Positions 1 to 6,298 of a stretch of DNA of 7,567 nt are shown piece after piece. Under the pieces are notes generated by a model. The model did no database searches. It was not told the origin of the DNA and saw only the letters and a list, made by a program, of their open reading frames with translations. Location: NCBI GenBank assembly GCA_943331145.2, contig CALQKL020000102.1, forward strand, positions 1-7,567, written 5' to 3'. Position numbers and translations under genes: made by a program. This DNA comes from Chitinophaga pinensis (lineage in GTDB: Bacteria; Bacteroidota; Bacteroidia; Chitinophagales; Chitinophagaceae). Numbering within the stretch: the first letter of the stretch is position 1; each line of letters opens with the position of its first letter.

Positions 1-474
1 AATGTCGATGGCTTCATGTGCAATATTAAAATCTCCACATAAAATTATTTACGGATTTTTATTTTTGATTTCTTCAACATAAGAATACATTTCATCAAGC
101 CATTGATATTTATAAGTTTGACGTTCATCGCCAGATGTTCCCGATGGAAAATAAGCATTGATTAATTTGATGTCTCCAAATTGCATTTCAATTACCCTTC
201 CTTCAAAATCACTCATTTTAAAACCATTTCCTTTTTTAACAGCAGTTGGTTTTATTTTAGAAAAAATGGCTACACCGCTATAACCTTTTTTATTTGCACT
301 AAACCAATGATGCTCAAAACCAAGCGCTTCAAGTTCTTTAATATCAACATCTGCCTCAGTGGCTTTGGTTTCTTGCAAACAAATCACATCCGCAGGATTT
401 GTTTTTAGCCAATCGTAAAACCCTTTTTTTATTGCTGCCCTAATGCCATTGACGTTATATGAAATGATACGCAT
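1..474 (-). pseudogene. xth: Exodeoxyribonuclease III (xth) N-terminal part, interrupted by an in-frame stop
   Basis: Exonuclease III family apurinic/apyrimidinic endonuclease of base excision repair, which cuts DNA 5' of abasic sites and degrades 3' ends. The ATG at 474-472 opens a protein beginning MRIISYNVNGIRAA. Visible family residues are Asn7, Glu35 in LQETK and Tyr108 in NAYFP. The frame meets TAA at 51-49 after residue 141 (KNKNP). The same frame then continues without a shift to the window edge as IILCGDFNIAHEAIDI, which is the next conserved block and carries the catalytic Asp and Asn (GDFN). The family is about 250-270 residues long, so a product ending at the TAA would lack the Asp/Asn pair and the C-terminal Asp/His and should be inactive. 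The stop probably replaced a Lys or Glu codon (AAA or GAA to TAA). It could be a real nonsense mutation or a sequencing error. The family assignment is firm; the pseudogene status is less so, because the 3' part lies outside the window. Confidence 0.85.
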
Positions 475-815
475 GAATTAAATTTTAGGCAAGATAAATA
501 AAGTAAAAAGTAAAAATTGAAAAATAAAAATTCAAAAGTAAAAATTCAAAAATGAAAAGTAAAAAGTGAAATGTGAAAATTCAAAATTCAAAAGTAAAAA
601 TTCAAAAAAGCTTGATTGCTATAATTGGTAAAATTTTAAAAGCCATATTTTTTAATTTTTACTTTTTACTTCGCTTCCCCACAAAATGTTAATATTATCC
701 CACAATCCAACTCATATCATATATTTTAGTTTCTTTTTTTTTAATTTCAGTTTTAATCGAAATGAAATTTATGTAGTCTTGATATTGGTTTAATAAATTT
801 TAAAACTGTCAAATC
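475..815. other. Divergent intergenic region filled with short A-rich repeats
   Basis: This gap lies between the starts of xth (minus) and the secreted-protein gene (plus) and holds no convincing gene. From about 500 to 610 it consists almost entirely of variants of AAAAGTA, AAAATTC and AAAGTGA units. From about 648 to 671 it carries their reverse complement. The repeat block ends at CCCCACAAA (677-685), which read on the minus strand is TTTGTGGGG. That resembles the end of a Bacteroidota -7 element plus start-site region and may mark the xth promoter, but the upstream bases fit TAnnTTTG poorly. I found no good promoter for the plus-strand gene. The stretch from 690 to 815 is plain AT-rich sequence. 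Confidence 0.7.
501..671. repeat. Inverted repeat, arms 501-524 and 648-671
   Basis: The left arm starts AAGTAAAAAGTAAAAATT and the right arm is its reverse complement. They agree at 23 of 24 positions, and the only exception would be a G-U wobble in one of the two RNA strands. The arms enclose about 123 bases that are themselves repeats of the same kind. Within that interior, a 22-bp word occurs twice in direct orientation (531-552 and 587-608). The element could fold into a long A/U stem upstream of xth. Function is unknown: it may be an RNA structure, a terminator-like element, or an expanded simple repeat. Confidence 0.75.
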
Positions 816-2045
816 ATGAAAAAATTATCACACCTCACTTTACTATTATTTACTTGCTTATTTATTTCTAACGTTTCTGCACAAAACACTCAACAGCCCG
901 ATTCGCTTGGGTTGCCAGGAGATAACCTTAATTTATATGCGGTGATGGAATTGTTTCAATCCTCTGAAACCCTTGAAGGATTTGAAAGAAAATTAAATTC
1001 GGAAGAAACAAAAATCAACAACCTCGATTTAAACAACGACAATAAAATTGACTACATACGGGTTATGGATCATATTGATGGAAGTGCCCATAATATTGTG
1101 TTACAAGTTTCGATGAACGAAAAAGAAAACCAAGATGTTGCTTATTTTATTGTAGATAAAAATGATAAAGGGGGCGTGCAAATTCAGCTTTTTGGTGATG
1201 AATCTTTATATGGCAAAGATTACATTGTAGAGCCAAATTATACTGAAACTGCTGCAGTTGCTGAAACGCCAAATCCCGGATATGTAAAACAATCCACACA
1301 AAAATCAACGGATAAAAATGGCAATACGACTATTATAAATAATTACACAAGTTATGAAACAGCGTCATGGCCTGTAGTTCGATATATGTACGAGCCAAAC
1401 TATATTATATGGATTTCGCCATGGAGTTGGTATTATTATCCTGATTATTGGACGCCTTGGGAACCTTGGTATTGGCATCGTTACTATGGATATCATTATT
1501 TTAGACACAGTTATTATTATGGAAACTATCGCAGCTGCCATTATTATCGTAGTCCTGTAATTCGCACGCATTATTACAACAATAGAAAATCATCAAATAC
1601 GTATCATGTTATTTTAAACTCCGGCGGTTTTAGAAAAACATATACCCGTCCCAATCAAAATGCAGAAGGGAAAATGGAATATTTTAAAGATCAGGCATTA
1701 AGTCCAAATAAAGGCCGTGCATTAGATGAAGCAAAACCAAAGGTTAATGCTGATAATCCAAAAACAAATATTCGTAAAGTGCCCAAGAATAAAATTGATG
1801 ACAATTCCAATCAAAACAACAATCAACAAGAGGAAAAGCCATTGAATAAAAGACCTTCGAAAGTGAATGTTGATAACAACGAAAAGCCTAAAAACACAAG
1901 GCCTTCAAAGGGAAGTTCAAATGATAATATTAAACAAAATAATACCAGACCATCTAGAGAAAAGTCGAATGAAAATATAAAAATTCAAAGAAATCAATCT
2001 TCAGGTTCGGGAAATCAATCTGGAAAAGGAAGGATAAAACCGTAA
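816..2045 (+). CDS. Secreted protein of unknown function with Tyr/Trp-rich centre and basic repeat tail
   Basis: 409 residues. Residues 1-22 are a clear Sec signal peptide (MKK, hydrophobic LLLFTCLF core, cleavage expected after VSA), so the protein is probably periplasmic, outer-membrane associated or secreted. Residues about 35-140 form a folded-looking domain containing DLNNDNKIDY (71-80), whose D-x-N-x-D-x-x-x-D spacing resembles EF-hand or dockerin-type calcium loops. From memory, similar proteins with this motif are common, uncharacterised Bacteroidota proteins. Residues about 185-245 are extraordinarily aromatic: roughly half of 196-244 is Tyr, Trp or Phe, with several His. The tail from about 300 is polar, Asn/Lys-rich and basic, probably disordered, with three 16-residue repeats. 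The start is fixed by the signal peptide. The gene stands alone: divergent from xth and convergent with the hydrolase gene. No enzyme motif is visible, and calcium binding is only inferred. Confidence 0.85.
   Translation: MKKLSHLTLLLFTCLFISNVSAQNTQQPDSLGLPGDNLNLYAVMELFQSSETLEGFERKLNSEETKINNLDLNNDNKIDYIRVMDHIDGSAHNIVLQVSMNEKENQDVAYFIVDKNDKGGVQIQLFGDESLYGKDYIVEPNYTETAAVAETPNPGYVKQSTQKSTDKNGNTTIINNYTSYETASWPVVRYMYEPNYIIWISPWSWYYYPDYWTPWEPWYWHRYYGYHYFRHSYYYGNYRSCHYYRSPVIRTHYYNNRKSSNTYHVILNSGGFRKTYTRPNQNAEGKMEYFKDQALSPNKGRALDEAKPKVNADNPKTNIRKVPKNKIDDNSNQNNNQQEEKPLNKRPSKVNVDNNEKPKNTRPSKGSSNDNIKQNNTRPSREKSNENIKIQRNQSSGSGNQSGKGRIKP
1845..1988 (+). repeat. Three tandem 48-bp units coding 16-residue N-x-RPS-K/R repeats
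   Basis: Residues 344-359, 360-375 and 376-391 of the secreted protein are in register, with RPSK, RPSK and RPSR exactly 16 residues apart (Arg346, Arg362, Arg378). The DNA copies have diverged considerably, so this is an old in-frame duplication rather than a recent slippage tract. Each unit is rich in Asn, Lys and Ser and is probably disordered and positively charged. Confidence 0.75.
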
Positions 2046-2060
2046 TTTCAAAGTAATAAC

Positions 2061-2120
2061 TCAAAATTTAAAAGTCAAAATTGATGTGTTCCATTCCCTT
2101 TTTTGACTTTTAAATTTTGA
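2061..2120. terminator. Probable bidirectional terminator: perfect 20-bp inverted repeat
   Basis: Arms 2061-2080 and 2101-2120 are exact reverse complements over 20 bp (the left arm begins TCAAAATTTAAAAG), with a 20-base loop. The element lies between the stop of the secreted-protein gene (2045) and the stop of the convergent hydrolase gene (2140), where a terminator is needed for both strands. A T-run precedes the right arm on the plus strand, and related TTTTGACTTTTGAA sequence follows it. The stem is very A/T-rich, unlike a classic GC-rich terminator, so the terminator role rests on position and symmetry. Its building blocks resemble those of the two divergent-gap repeats. Confidence 0.7.
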
Positions 2121-2139
2121 CTTTTGAATTTGTCAAGAA

Positions 2140-3144
2140 TTACTTCTTCAACTTTAAAATCGAAAACTCACTTTCATCTTTTACAATTGTATTTGAAAGC
2201 AAGCCCAAGCCATCAATAGCCATTTCAACCACATCGCCAGCTTGAAGCCATTGTTCGGTATAATTTGGGTCATGTAATTTTCCTGTTCCATTTAATTCTA
2301 AAAAGCAACCGGTTCCGACTGTTCCGCTTCCGATAACATCGCCAGGGTGAACGTTTACCCCATAACTGCATCTTTCTATAATTTCAGCAAACGTCCAATC
2401 CATATCGCCCAAATTTCCTTCACTCACTTGAACGCCGTTTACTTTACACGTCATTTTTAAATTCCATGCTTTACCGGTATGGTTTTCTTTACAAGGAATT
2501 TCAAAAGCAGTCAACTCATCTAAAGTAACCAACATCGGACCAATCACTGTTGAAAAATCTTTTCCTTTTGCAGGTCCTAAATTCAGCAGCATCTCTTCCA
2601 TTTGTAAGCGACGTGCACTCATATCGTTCATAATCATCAATCCACCAATATATTGATCCGCTTGATTTGCCGGAATGTTTCTGCCCTTACGATTGATTAC
2701 AATGGCAGCTTCCAATTCGAAATCTAACTTTTCAAAATGATCGGGCATACAAACGATATCGCCTGGTCCTTGAATACTGTTGTGGTTGGTAAAATAAAAA
2801 ATAGGATATTGATCAAATTCTGCAATCATATCCACTTTACGATTTCTTCTGGCTGCAGCCACATGTTGCCTAAAAGCATATCCATCTCTACAACTGGTTG
2901 GATTTGGCACAGGTGCTAAAATATTTGTTGCGTTAAAAGATGTATTCGATTGTTTTGCTAAAACACCATTTTTTAAATGCTTTTCGGCATTCAATGCTAA
3001 AGGATAATAATCATCCCAATGATTTAAAAAATCCGACATTTTATTGGGAAGTTCTGGATTCAAGCTGTTCAAATCATACAACATTCCATCCATCAACATC
3101 GCCAATTGCTCTTGATTATCTTTTAAGTAGGTAACTAGTTTCAT
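2140..3144 (-). CDS. Fumarylacetoacetate hydrolase family protein, probable fumarylacetoacetase
   Basis: 334 residues. The family cleaves carbon-carbon bonds in metal-bound diketo acids. Fumarylacetoacetase performs the last step of tyrosine/homogentisate breakdown, giving fumarate and acetoacetate in the cytoplasm. Residues 1 to about 75 form an N-terminal domain and the catalytic domain follows. Positions matching human FAH by motif are Asp87 and His94 in RDGYAFRQH (metal ligand and catalytic His with the same seven-residue spacing), Glu143 and Glu145 in DFELEA, Asp174 in NDMSAR, and Lys195 in GKDF. The set of active-site residues is therefore complete. It is shorter than the animal enzyme (about 420) but matches the roughly 330-residue bacterial type. 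No homogentisate dioxygenase or other pathway gene lies beside it here, so the exact substrate is inferred; a related acylpyruvate-type hydrolase is possible. The ATG at 3144-3142 is the natural start. Confidence 0.85.
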   Translation of the reverse strand: MKLVTYLKDNQEQLAMLMDGMLYDLNSLNPELPNKMSDFLNHWDDYYPLALNAEKHLKNGVLAKQSNTSFNATNILAPVPNPTSCRDGYAFRQHVAAARRNRKVDMIAEFDQYPIFYFTNHNSIQGPGDIVCMPDHFEKLDFELEAAIVINRKGRNIPANQADQYIGGLMIMNDMSARRLQMEEMLLNLGPAKGKDFSTVIGPMLVTLDELTAFEIPCKENHTGKAWNLKMTCKVNGVQVSEGNLGDMDWTFAEIIERCSYGVNVHPGDVIGSGTVGTGCFLELNGTGKLHDPNYTEQWLQAGDVVEMAIDGLGLLSNTIVKDESEFSILKLKK

Positions 3145-3175
3145 TTTGTGTTAATTAAGTAAAAAGTAAAAAGTA

Positions 3176-3272
3176 AAAAGTGAAAAGTAAAAAGTGAAAA
3201 ATCGGACAGACTTATTTGAATAAAATCGTTGTTTCTCCATTCTCTATTTTTGAATTTTTACTTTTGAATTTT
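3176..3272. repeat. Imperfect inverted repeat, arms 3176-3202 and 3246-3272
   Basis: The arms are 27 bases each and pair at 23 positions. The four mismatches fall in two identical places where the left arm has GTG and the right-arm complement has TTC. The core AAAAGTAAAAA pairs perfectly. The left arm is preceded by two further AAAAAGT units (about 3161-3175). The right arm contains, in inverted orientation, the same 22-bp word found at 531-552 and 587-608. The left arm shares a 19-bp word, beginning TGAAAAGTAAAA, with 553-571. Confidence 0.7.
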
Positions 3273-3281
3273 AATTCCCCA

Positions 3282-3300
3282 CAAATGTATGTCAAACCTA
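3282..3300 (-). promoter_or_regulatory. Candidate -7 elements for the hydrolase gene
   Basis: Read on the minus strand, 3300-3293 is TAGGTTTG and 3289-3282 is TACATTTG. Both are full matches to the Bacteroidota -7 consensus TAnnTTTG. The second runs directly into TGGGG at the repeat-block boundary. Neither has a clear TTTG (-33) at the usual 19-21 base spacing, so which one is used, if either, is uncertain. The resulting 5' leader would be about 130-150 bases long and would contain the inverted repeat. Confidence 0.4.
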
Positions 3301-3381
3301 AAATTATCGCTTAAATAATTGCTCATGCAAGCAAAATGCGGGTAAAAAACCGAGAATTAATAAACTAATCACACATAAGTC

Positions 3382-3412
3382 CTTGCCAACCCACTTTAAA
3401 CCTTTACCTTCG
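3382..3412 (+). promoter_or_regulatory. Probable typA promoter (Bacteroidota -33/-7 type)
   Basis: CTTG at 3382-3385 and TACCTTCG at 3405-3412 are separated by 19 bases. They fit the pattern TTTG, 19-21 bases, TAnnTTTG used by the Bacteroidota primary sigma factor, with one mismatch in each box. The start of transcription would be near 3418, giving a leader of about 40 bases before the typA ATG. Confidence 0.6.
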
Positions 3413-3459
3413 CACGTCAAAAATCAAATGCTTTGAAAAAAAGCAACAAAAATTAAACA

Positions 3460-5268
3460 ATGAATATTCGCAACATCGCAATTATTGCCCACGTAGATCA
3501 CGGTAAAACAACATTGGTGGACAAAATTTTACATGCAACTAAAGTTTTTAGAGAAAATCAGGAAACTGGAGAGTTAATCATGGATAGTAATGACCTTGAA
3601 AGAGAAAGAGGGATTACCATTTTTAGTAAAAACGTATCTGTAACCTATAAAGACGTTAAAATTAACGTAATCGATACTCCTGGTCACTCGGATTTTGGAG
3701 GTGAAGTAGAAAGGGTTTTGAAAATGGCGGATGGGGTTTTGTTATTGGTAGATGCTTTTGAAGGACCAATGCCGCAAACCCGTTTCGTATTACAAAAAGC
3801 ATTGGCTTTGGGATTAAGACCAATTGTAGTTATAAATAAAGTAGATAAACCAAATTGCCGTCCGGATGAAGTGCACGATGCTGTATTTGAATTGTTTTTC
3901 AATTTAGATGCTTCTGAAGAGCAATTGGATTTCCCAACTTTCTATGGTTCGGGTAAAAATGGTTGGTTCAACAGCTCATTAACACAAATCGATAACATCA
4001 GCCCATTGTTAGATGGCATTATTCAATACGTTCCAGAGCCAAAGGTAAATGAAGGATATTCTCAAATGCAAATCACTTCATTGGATTACTCTTCATTTTT
4101 GGGTAGAATTGCGGTTGGAAAAGTGGCGCGTGGTAGCTTAAAAGAAAACCAACAAATCGCATTAATGCAAGCTGATGGCACAATTAAAAAAATGCGTATC
4201 AAAGAATTGTATGTATTTGAAGGCATGGGCAAAAAGAAAGCTACAGAAGTATTTGCTGGAGATATTTGTGCCGTTGTAGGTTTGGATGATTTCAACATTG
4301 GAGATACCATTGCTGACGCAGAAAATCCAGAAGCATTACCAGTAATCAGCGTAGATGAGCCAACAATGAGCATGTTGTTTGGTATCAACAACTCGCCTTT
4401 CTTTGGTAAAGAAGGTAAGTTTGTTACGAGTCGCCATTTACGTGATCGTTTATTTAAAGAAACAGAAAAAAACTTGGCACTTCGTGTAGAGGATAGCGAT
4501 AGTGCAGATAGCTTCTTGGTATTTGGAAGAGGTATTTTGCATTTAGGTATCTTAATTGAAACCATGAGAAGAGAAGGTTTTGAGTTAACCATCGGACAAC
4601 CTCAAGTTTTGGTAAAAACAATCGATGGTAAAAAACACGAACCATACGAGAATTTAGTAGTAGACGTTCCTCAAGAATATAGCGGTAAAGTAATCGACTT
4701 GGTTACACAACGTAAAGGCGAAATGTTGATCATGGAAACCAAAGGTGAAATGCAACATCTTGAATTTGAAATTCCTTCAAGAGGTTTGATCGGTTTGAGA
4801 AGCAACATGTTGACCAACACTGCCGGAGAAGCTGTAATGGCGCATCGTTTCATCGATTACAAACCATGGAAAGGACATATTCCTGGTAGAAATAACGGGG
4901 TATTGTTATCAAAAACAACTGAAAAAACAACCGCATATTCAATTGATAAATTACAAGATAGAGGACGCTTTTTTGTAGATCCAGGAGATGAAGTTTATGC
5001 AGGTCAAATTATTGCGGAGCACATCAAGCCAGGAGATTTAGTAGTAAATGCTACGGAAGCAAAAAAATTAACCAACCACCGTGCAAGCGGATCGGATGAT
5101 GCTTCTAAAGCAGCACCAAAAATCTTAATGACTTTGGAAGAATGTATGGAGTATATCCAACAAGATGAGTGTATTGAAGTAACGCCAAAAAGCGTAAGAT
5201 TGAGAAAAACAATTTTAAACGAAGAGGATAGAAAACGTGCATCAAAATCAATAAGTCAAGAAGCTTAA
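3460..5268 (+). CDS. typA: Ribosome-associated GTPase TypA/BipA
   Basis: 602 residues, full length for the family (about 600-615). TypA/BipA is an EF-G-like translational GTPase that binds the 70S ribosome and helps large-subunit assembly and growth under cold or other stress. GTPase motifs are in order: G1 AHVDHGKTT (10-18), the RGIT switch (50-53), G3 DTPGH (72-76), G4 NKVD (126-129) and a G5-region SGKNGW. A beta-barrel domain II, EF-G-like domains III and V, and the TypA-specific C-terminal domain follow. The C-terminal part has typical TypA blocks: PSRGLIGLRS, NNGVLLS, NHRASGSDD and SVRLRKTILNEEDR. The ATG at 3460 is the only reasonable start; MNIRNIAIIAHVDHGKTT is the usual N terminus. 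No Shine-Dalgarno sequence is visible, only A-rich sequence. A probable promoter lies just upstream, and the next gene begins 54 bases after the stop on the same strand. Confidence 0.97.
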   Translation: MNIRNIAIIAHVDHGKTTLVDKILHATKVFRENQETGELIMDSNDLERERGITIFSKNVSVTYKDVKINVIDTPGHSDFGGEVERVLKMADGVLLLVDAFEGPMPQTRFVLQKALALGLRPIVVINKVDKPNCRPDEVHDAVFELFFNLDASEEQLDFPTFYGSGKNGWFNSSLTQIDNISPLLDGIIQYVPEPKVNEGYSQMQITSLDYSSFLGRIAVGKVARGSLKENQQIALMQADGTIKKMRIKELYVFEGMGKKKATEVFAGDICAVVGLDDFNIGDTIADAENPEALPVISVDEPTMSMLFGINNSPFFGKEGKFVTSRHLRDRLFKETEKNLALRVEDSDSADSFLVFGRGILHLGILIETMRREGFELTIGQPQVLVKTIDGKKHEPYENLVVDVPQEYSGKVIDLVTQRKGEMLIMETKGEMQHLEFEIPSRGLIGLRSNMLTNTAGEAVMAHRFIDYKPWKGHIPGRNNGVLLSKTTEKTTAYSIDKLQDRGRFFVDPGDEVYAGQIIAEHIKPGDLVVNATEAKKLTNHRASGSDDASKAAPKILMTLEECMEYIQQDECIEVTPKSVRLRKTILNEEDRKRASKSISQEA

Positions 5269-5322
5269 TTTTTAATCATCAAATTCATAAACTAAATAAT
5301 TACTTTTTAAAATTTTTTAGTC

Positions 5323-6297
5323 ATGCAAAAAGGACCGGTTTCTCAATATATTCAACATCATTATCGCCATTTTAATGCAGCCGCTTTAATGGATGCAGCA
5401 AAAGGTTACGAAACACATTTAACCGAAGGTGGTAAAATGATGGTTACGTTAGCAGGCGCAATGAGCACAGCTGAACTTGGATTGAGTTTTGCAGAAATGA
5501 TCAGACAAGGAAAAGTGGACATCATTAGTTGCACCGGTGCCAATTTGGAAGAAGACATCATGAATTTGGTGGCGCATTCTCATTACAAGAGAGTGCCCAA
5601 TTACCGCGATTTAAGTCCGCAAGATGAATGGGATTTATTGGAGAACCATTACAATCGCGTAACCGATACTTGCATTCCGGAGGAAGAAGCATTTAGAAGA
5701 TTACAAAAGCATATCCATCAATTGTGGAAAGACGCCAATGATAAAGGTGAAAGCTATTTCCCACACGAATACATGTACAAAATGTTGTTGAGTGGTGTGT
5801 TGGAACAGTATTACGAAATAGATCCAAAAAACAGCTGGATGCTGGCTGCTGCGGAAAAAAATATTCCAATTGTCGTTCCAGGTTGGGAAGACAGTACGAT
5901 GGGAAATATCTTTGCTTCTTACGTCATTAAAAATGAAATGAAAGCCACCACCATGAAATCAGGTATTGAGTACATGGTTTGGTTGGCAGATTGGTATAGA
6001 AATAATTCATCTGGAAAAGGCGTTGGCTTTTTCCAAATTGGTGGCGGTATTGCAGGTGATTTTCCAATTTGCGTGGTGCCCATGATGTATCAAGATTTAG
6101 AATGGCATGATGTACCATTTTGGAGCTATTTCTGTCAGATAAGCGATTCAACTACTTCTTACGGTTCATATTCAGGTGCTGTTCCAAATGAAAAAATCAC
6201 TTGGGGTAAATTAGATATCAATACACCGAAATTTATTGTAGAAAGTGATGCCACCATTGTAGCACCTTTGATTTTTGCTTGGGTTTTAGGTTGGTAG
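5323..6297 (+). CDS. Deoxyhypusine synthase-like protein, bacterial type
   Basis: 324 residues. Deoxyhypusine synthase uses NAD and spermidine to transfer an aminobutyl group to a lysine of eIF5A. Bacteria lack eIF5A, so bacterial relatives probably act on free amines (homospermidine-type or other polyamine chemistry); the substrate here is unknown. Family features seen are LAGAMSTAELG (43-53), the CTGANLEEDIM nucleotide-binding block (70-80), GGGIAGDFP (240-248), and EKITWGKL (290-297), whose Trp294 and Lys296 correspond to the WGK containing the human catalytic Lys329. The human KHH segment with His288 is replaced by GDF just after GGG, and the segment before WGK is rewritten (DSTTSYGSYSG). 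It is therefore a distinct subfamily, not a canonical enzyme. The ATG at 5323 agrees with the family N terminus. The 54-base gap after typA holds no promoter I can recognise, so cotranscription with typA is possible. The stop is one base from the convergent PAP2-like gene. Confidence 0.9.
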   Translation: MQKGPVSQYIQHHYRHFNAAALMDAAKGYETHLTEGGKMMVTLAGAMSTAELGLSFAEMIRQGKVDIISCTGANLEEDIMNLVAHSHYKRVPNYRDLSPQDEWDLLENHYNRVTDTCIPEEEAFRRLQKHIHQLWKDANDKGESYFPHEYMYKMLLSGVLEQYYEIDPKNSWMLAAAEKNIPIVVPGWEDSTMGNIFASYVIKNEMKATTMKSGIEYMVWLADWYRNNSSGKGVGFFQIGGGIAGDFPICVVPMMYQDLEWHDVPFWSYFCQISDSTTSYGSYSGAVPNEKITWGKLDINTPKFIVESDATIVAPLIFAWVLGW

Positions 6298-6298
6298 A

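Larger units (their letters stand above)
3145..3459. other. Divergent intergenic region with A-rich repeats and promoters
   Basis: This gap separates the hydrolase gene (minus) from typA (plus) and contains no convincing gene. Next to the hydrolase start it carries tandem AAAAAGT-type repeats (about 3157-3202), a 43-base unique spacer, then a reverse-complement repeat block (3246-3272) ending in CCCCACAAA (3277-3285). Beyond that lie minus-strand -7-like elements for the hydrolase, some ordinary AT-rich sequence, and the typA promoter near 3382-3412. The repeat block would lie in the 5' untranslated RNA of the hydrolase if transcription starts near 3277. Confidence 0.7.

Noticed and set aside
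49..51. Reassigned stop codon (alternative genetic code)
   Set aside because: Other genes in the window end normally at TAA or TAG and have no internal TAA, so a code change is not supported.
501..620. Possible CRISPR array
   Set aside because: The repeats are short, overlapping A-rich words without unique spacers of regular length, and no cas genes are present.
779..808. Promoter for the secreted-protein gene (TTG at 779-781, TAAAACTG at 801-808)
   Set aside because: The spacing of 19 fits, but the second box misses two of the six fixed bases and would leave almost no leader before the ATG at 816.
3428..3436. Two-codon upstream reading frame (ATG CTT TGA) in the typA leader
   Set aside because: Such short frames occur by chance, and nothing else suggests translation of this one.
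4086..4592. 168-residue minus-strand open frame inside typA
   Set aside because: It lies wholly within a strongly supported gene, has no recognisable domain, and is explained as an antisense shadow.
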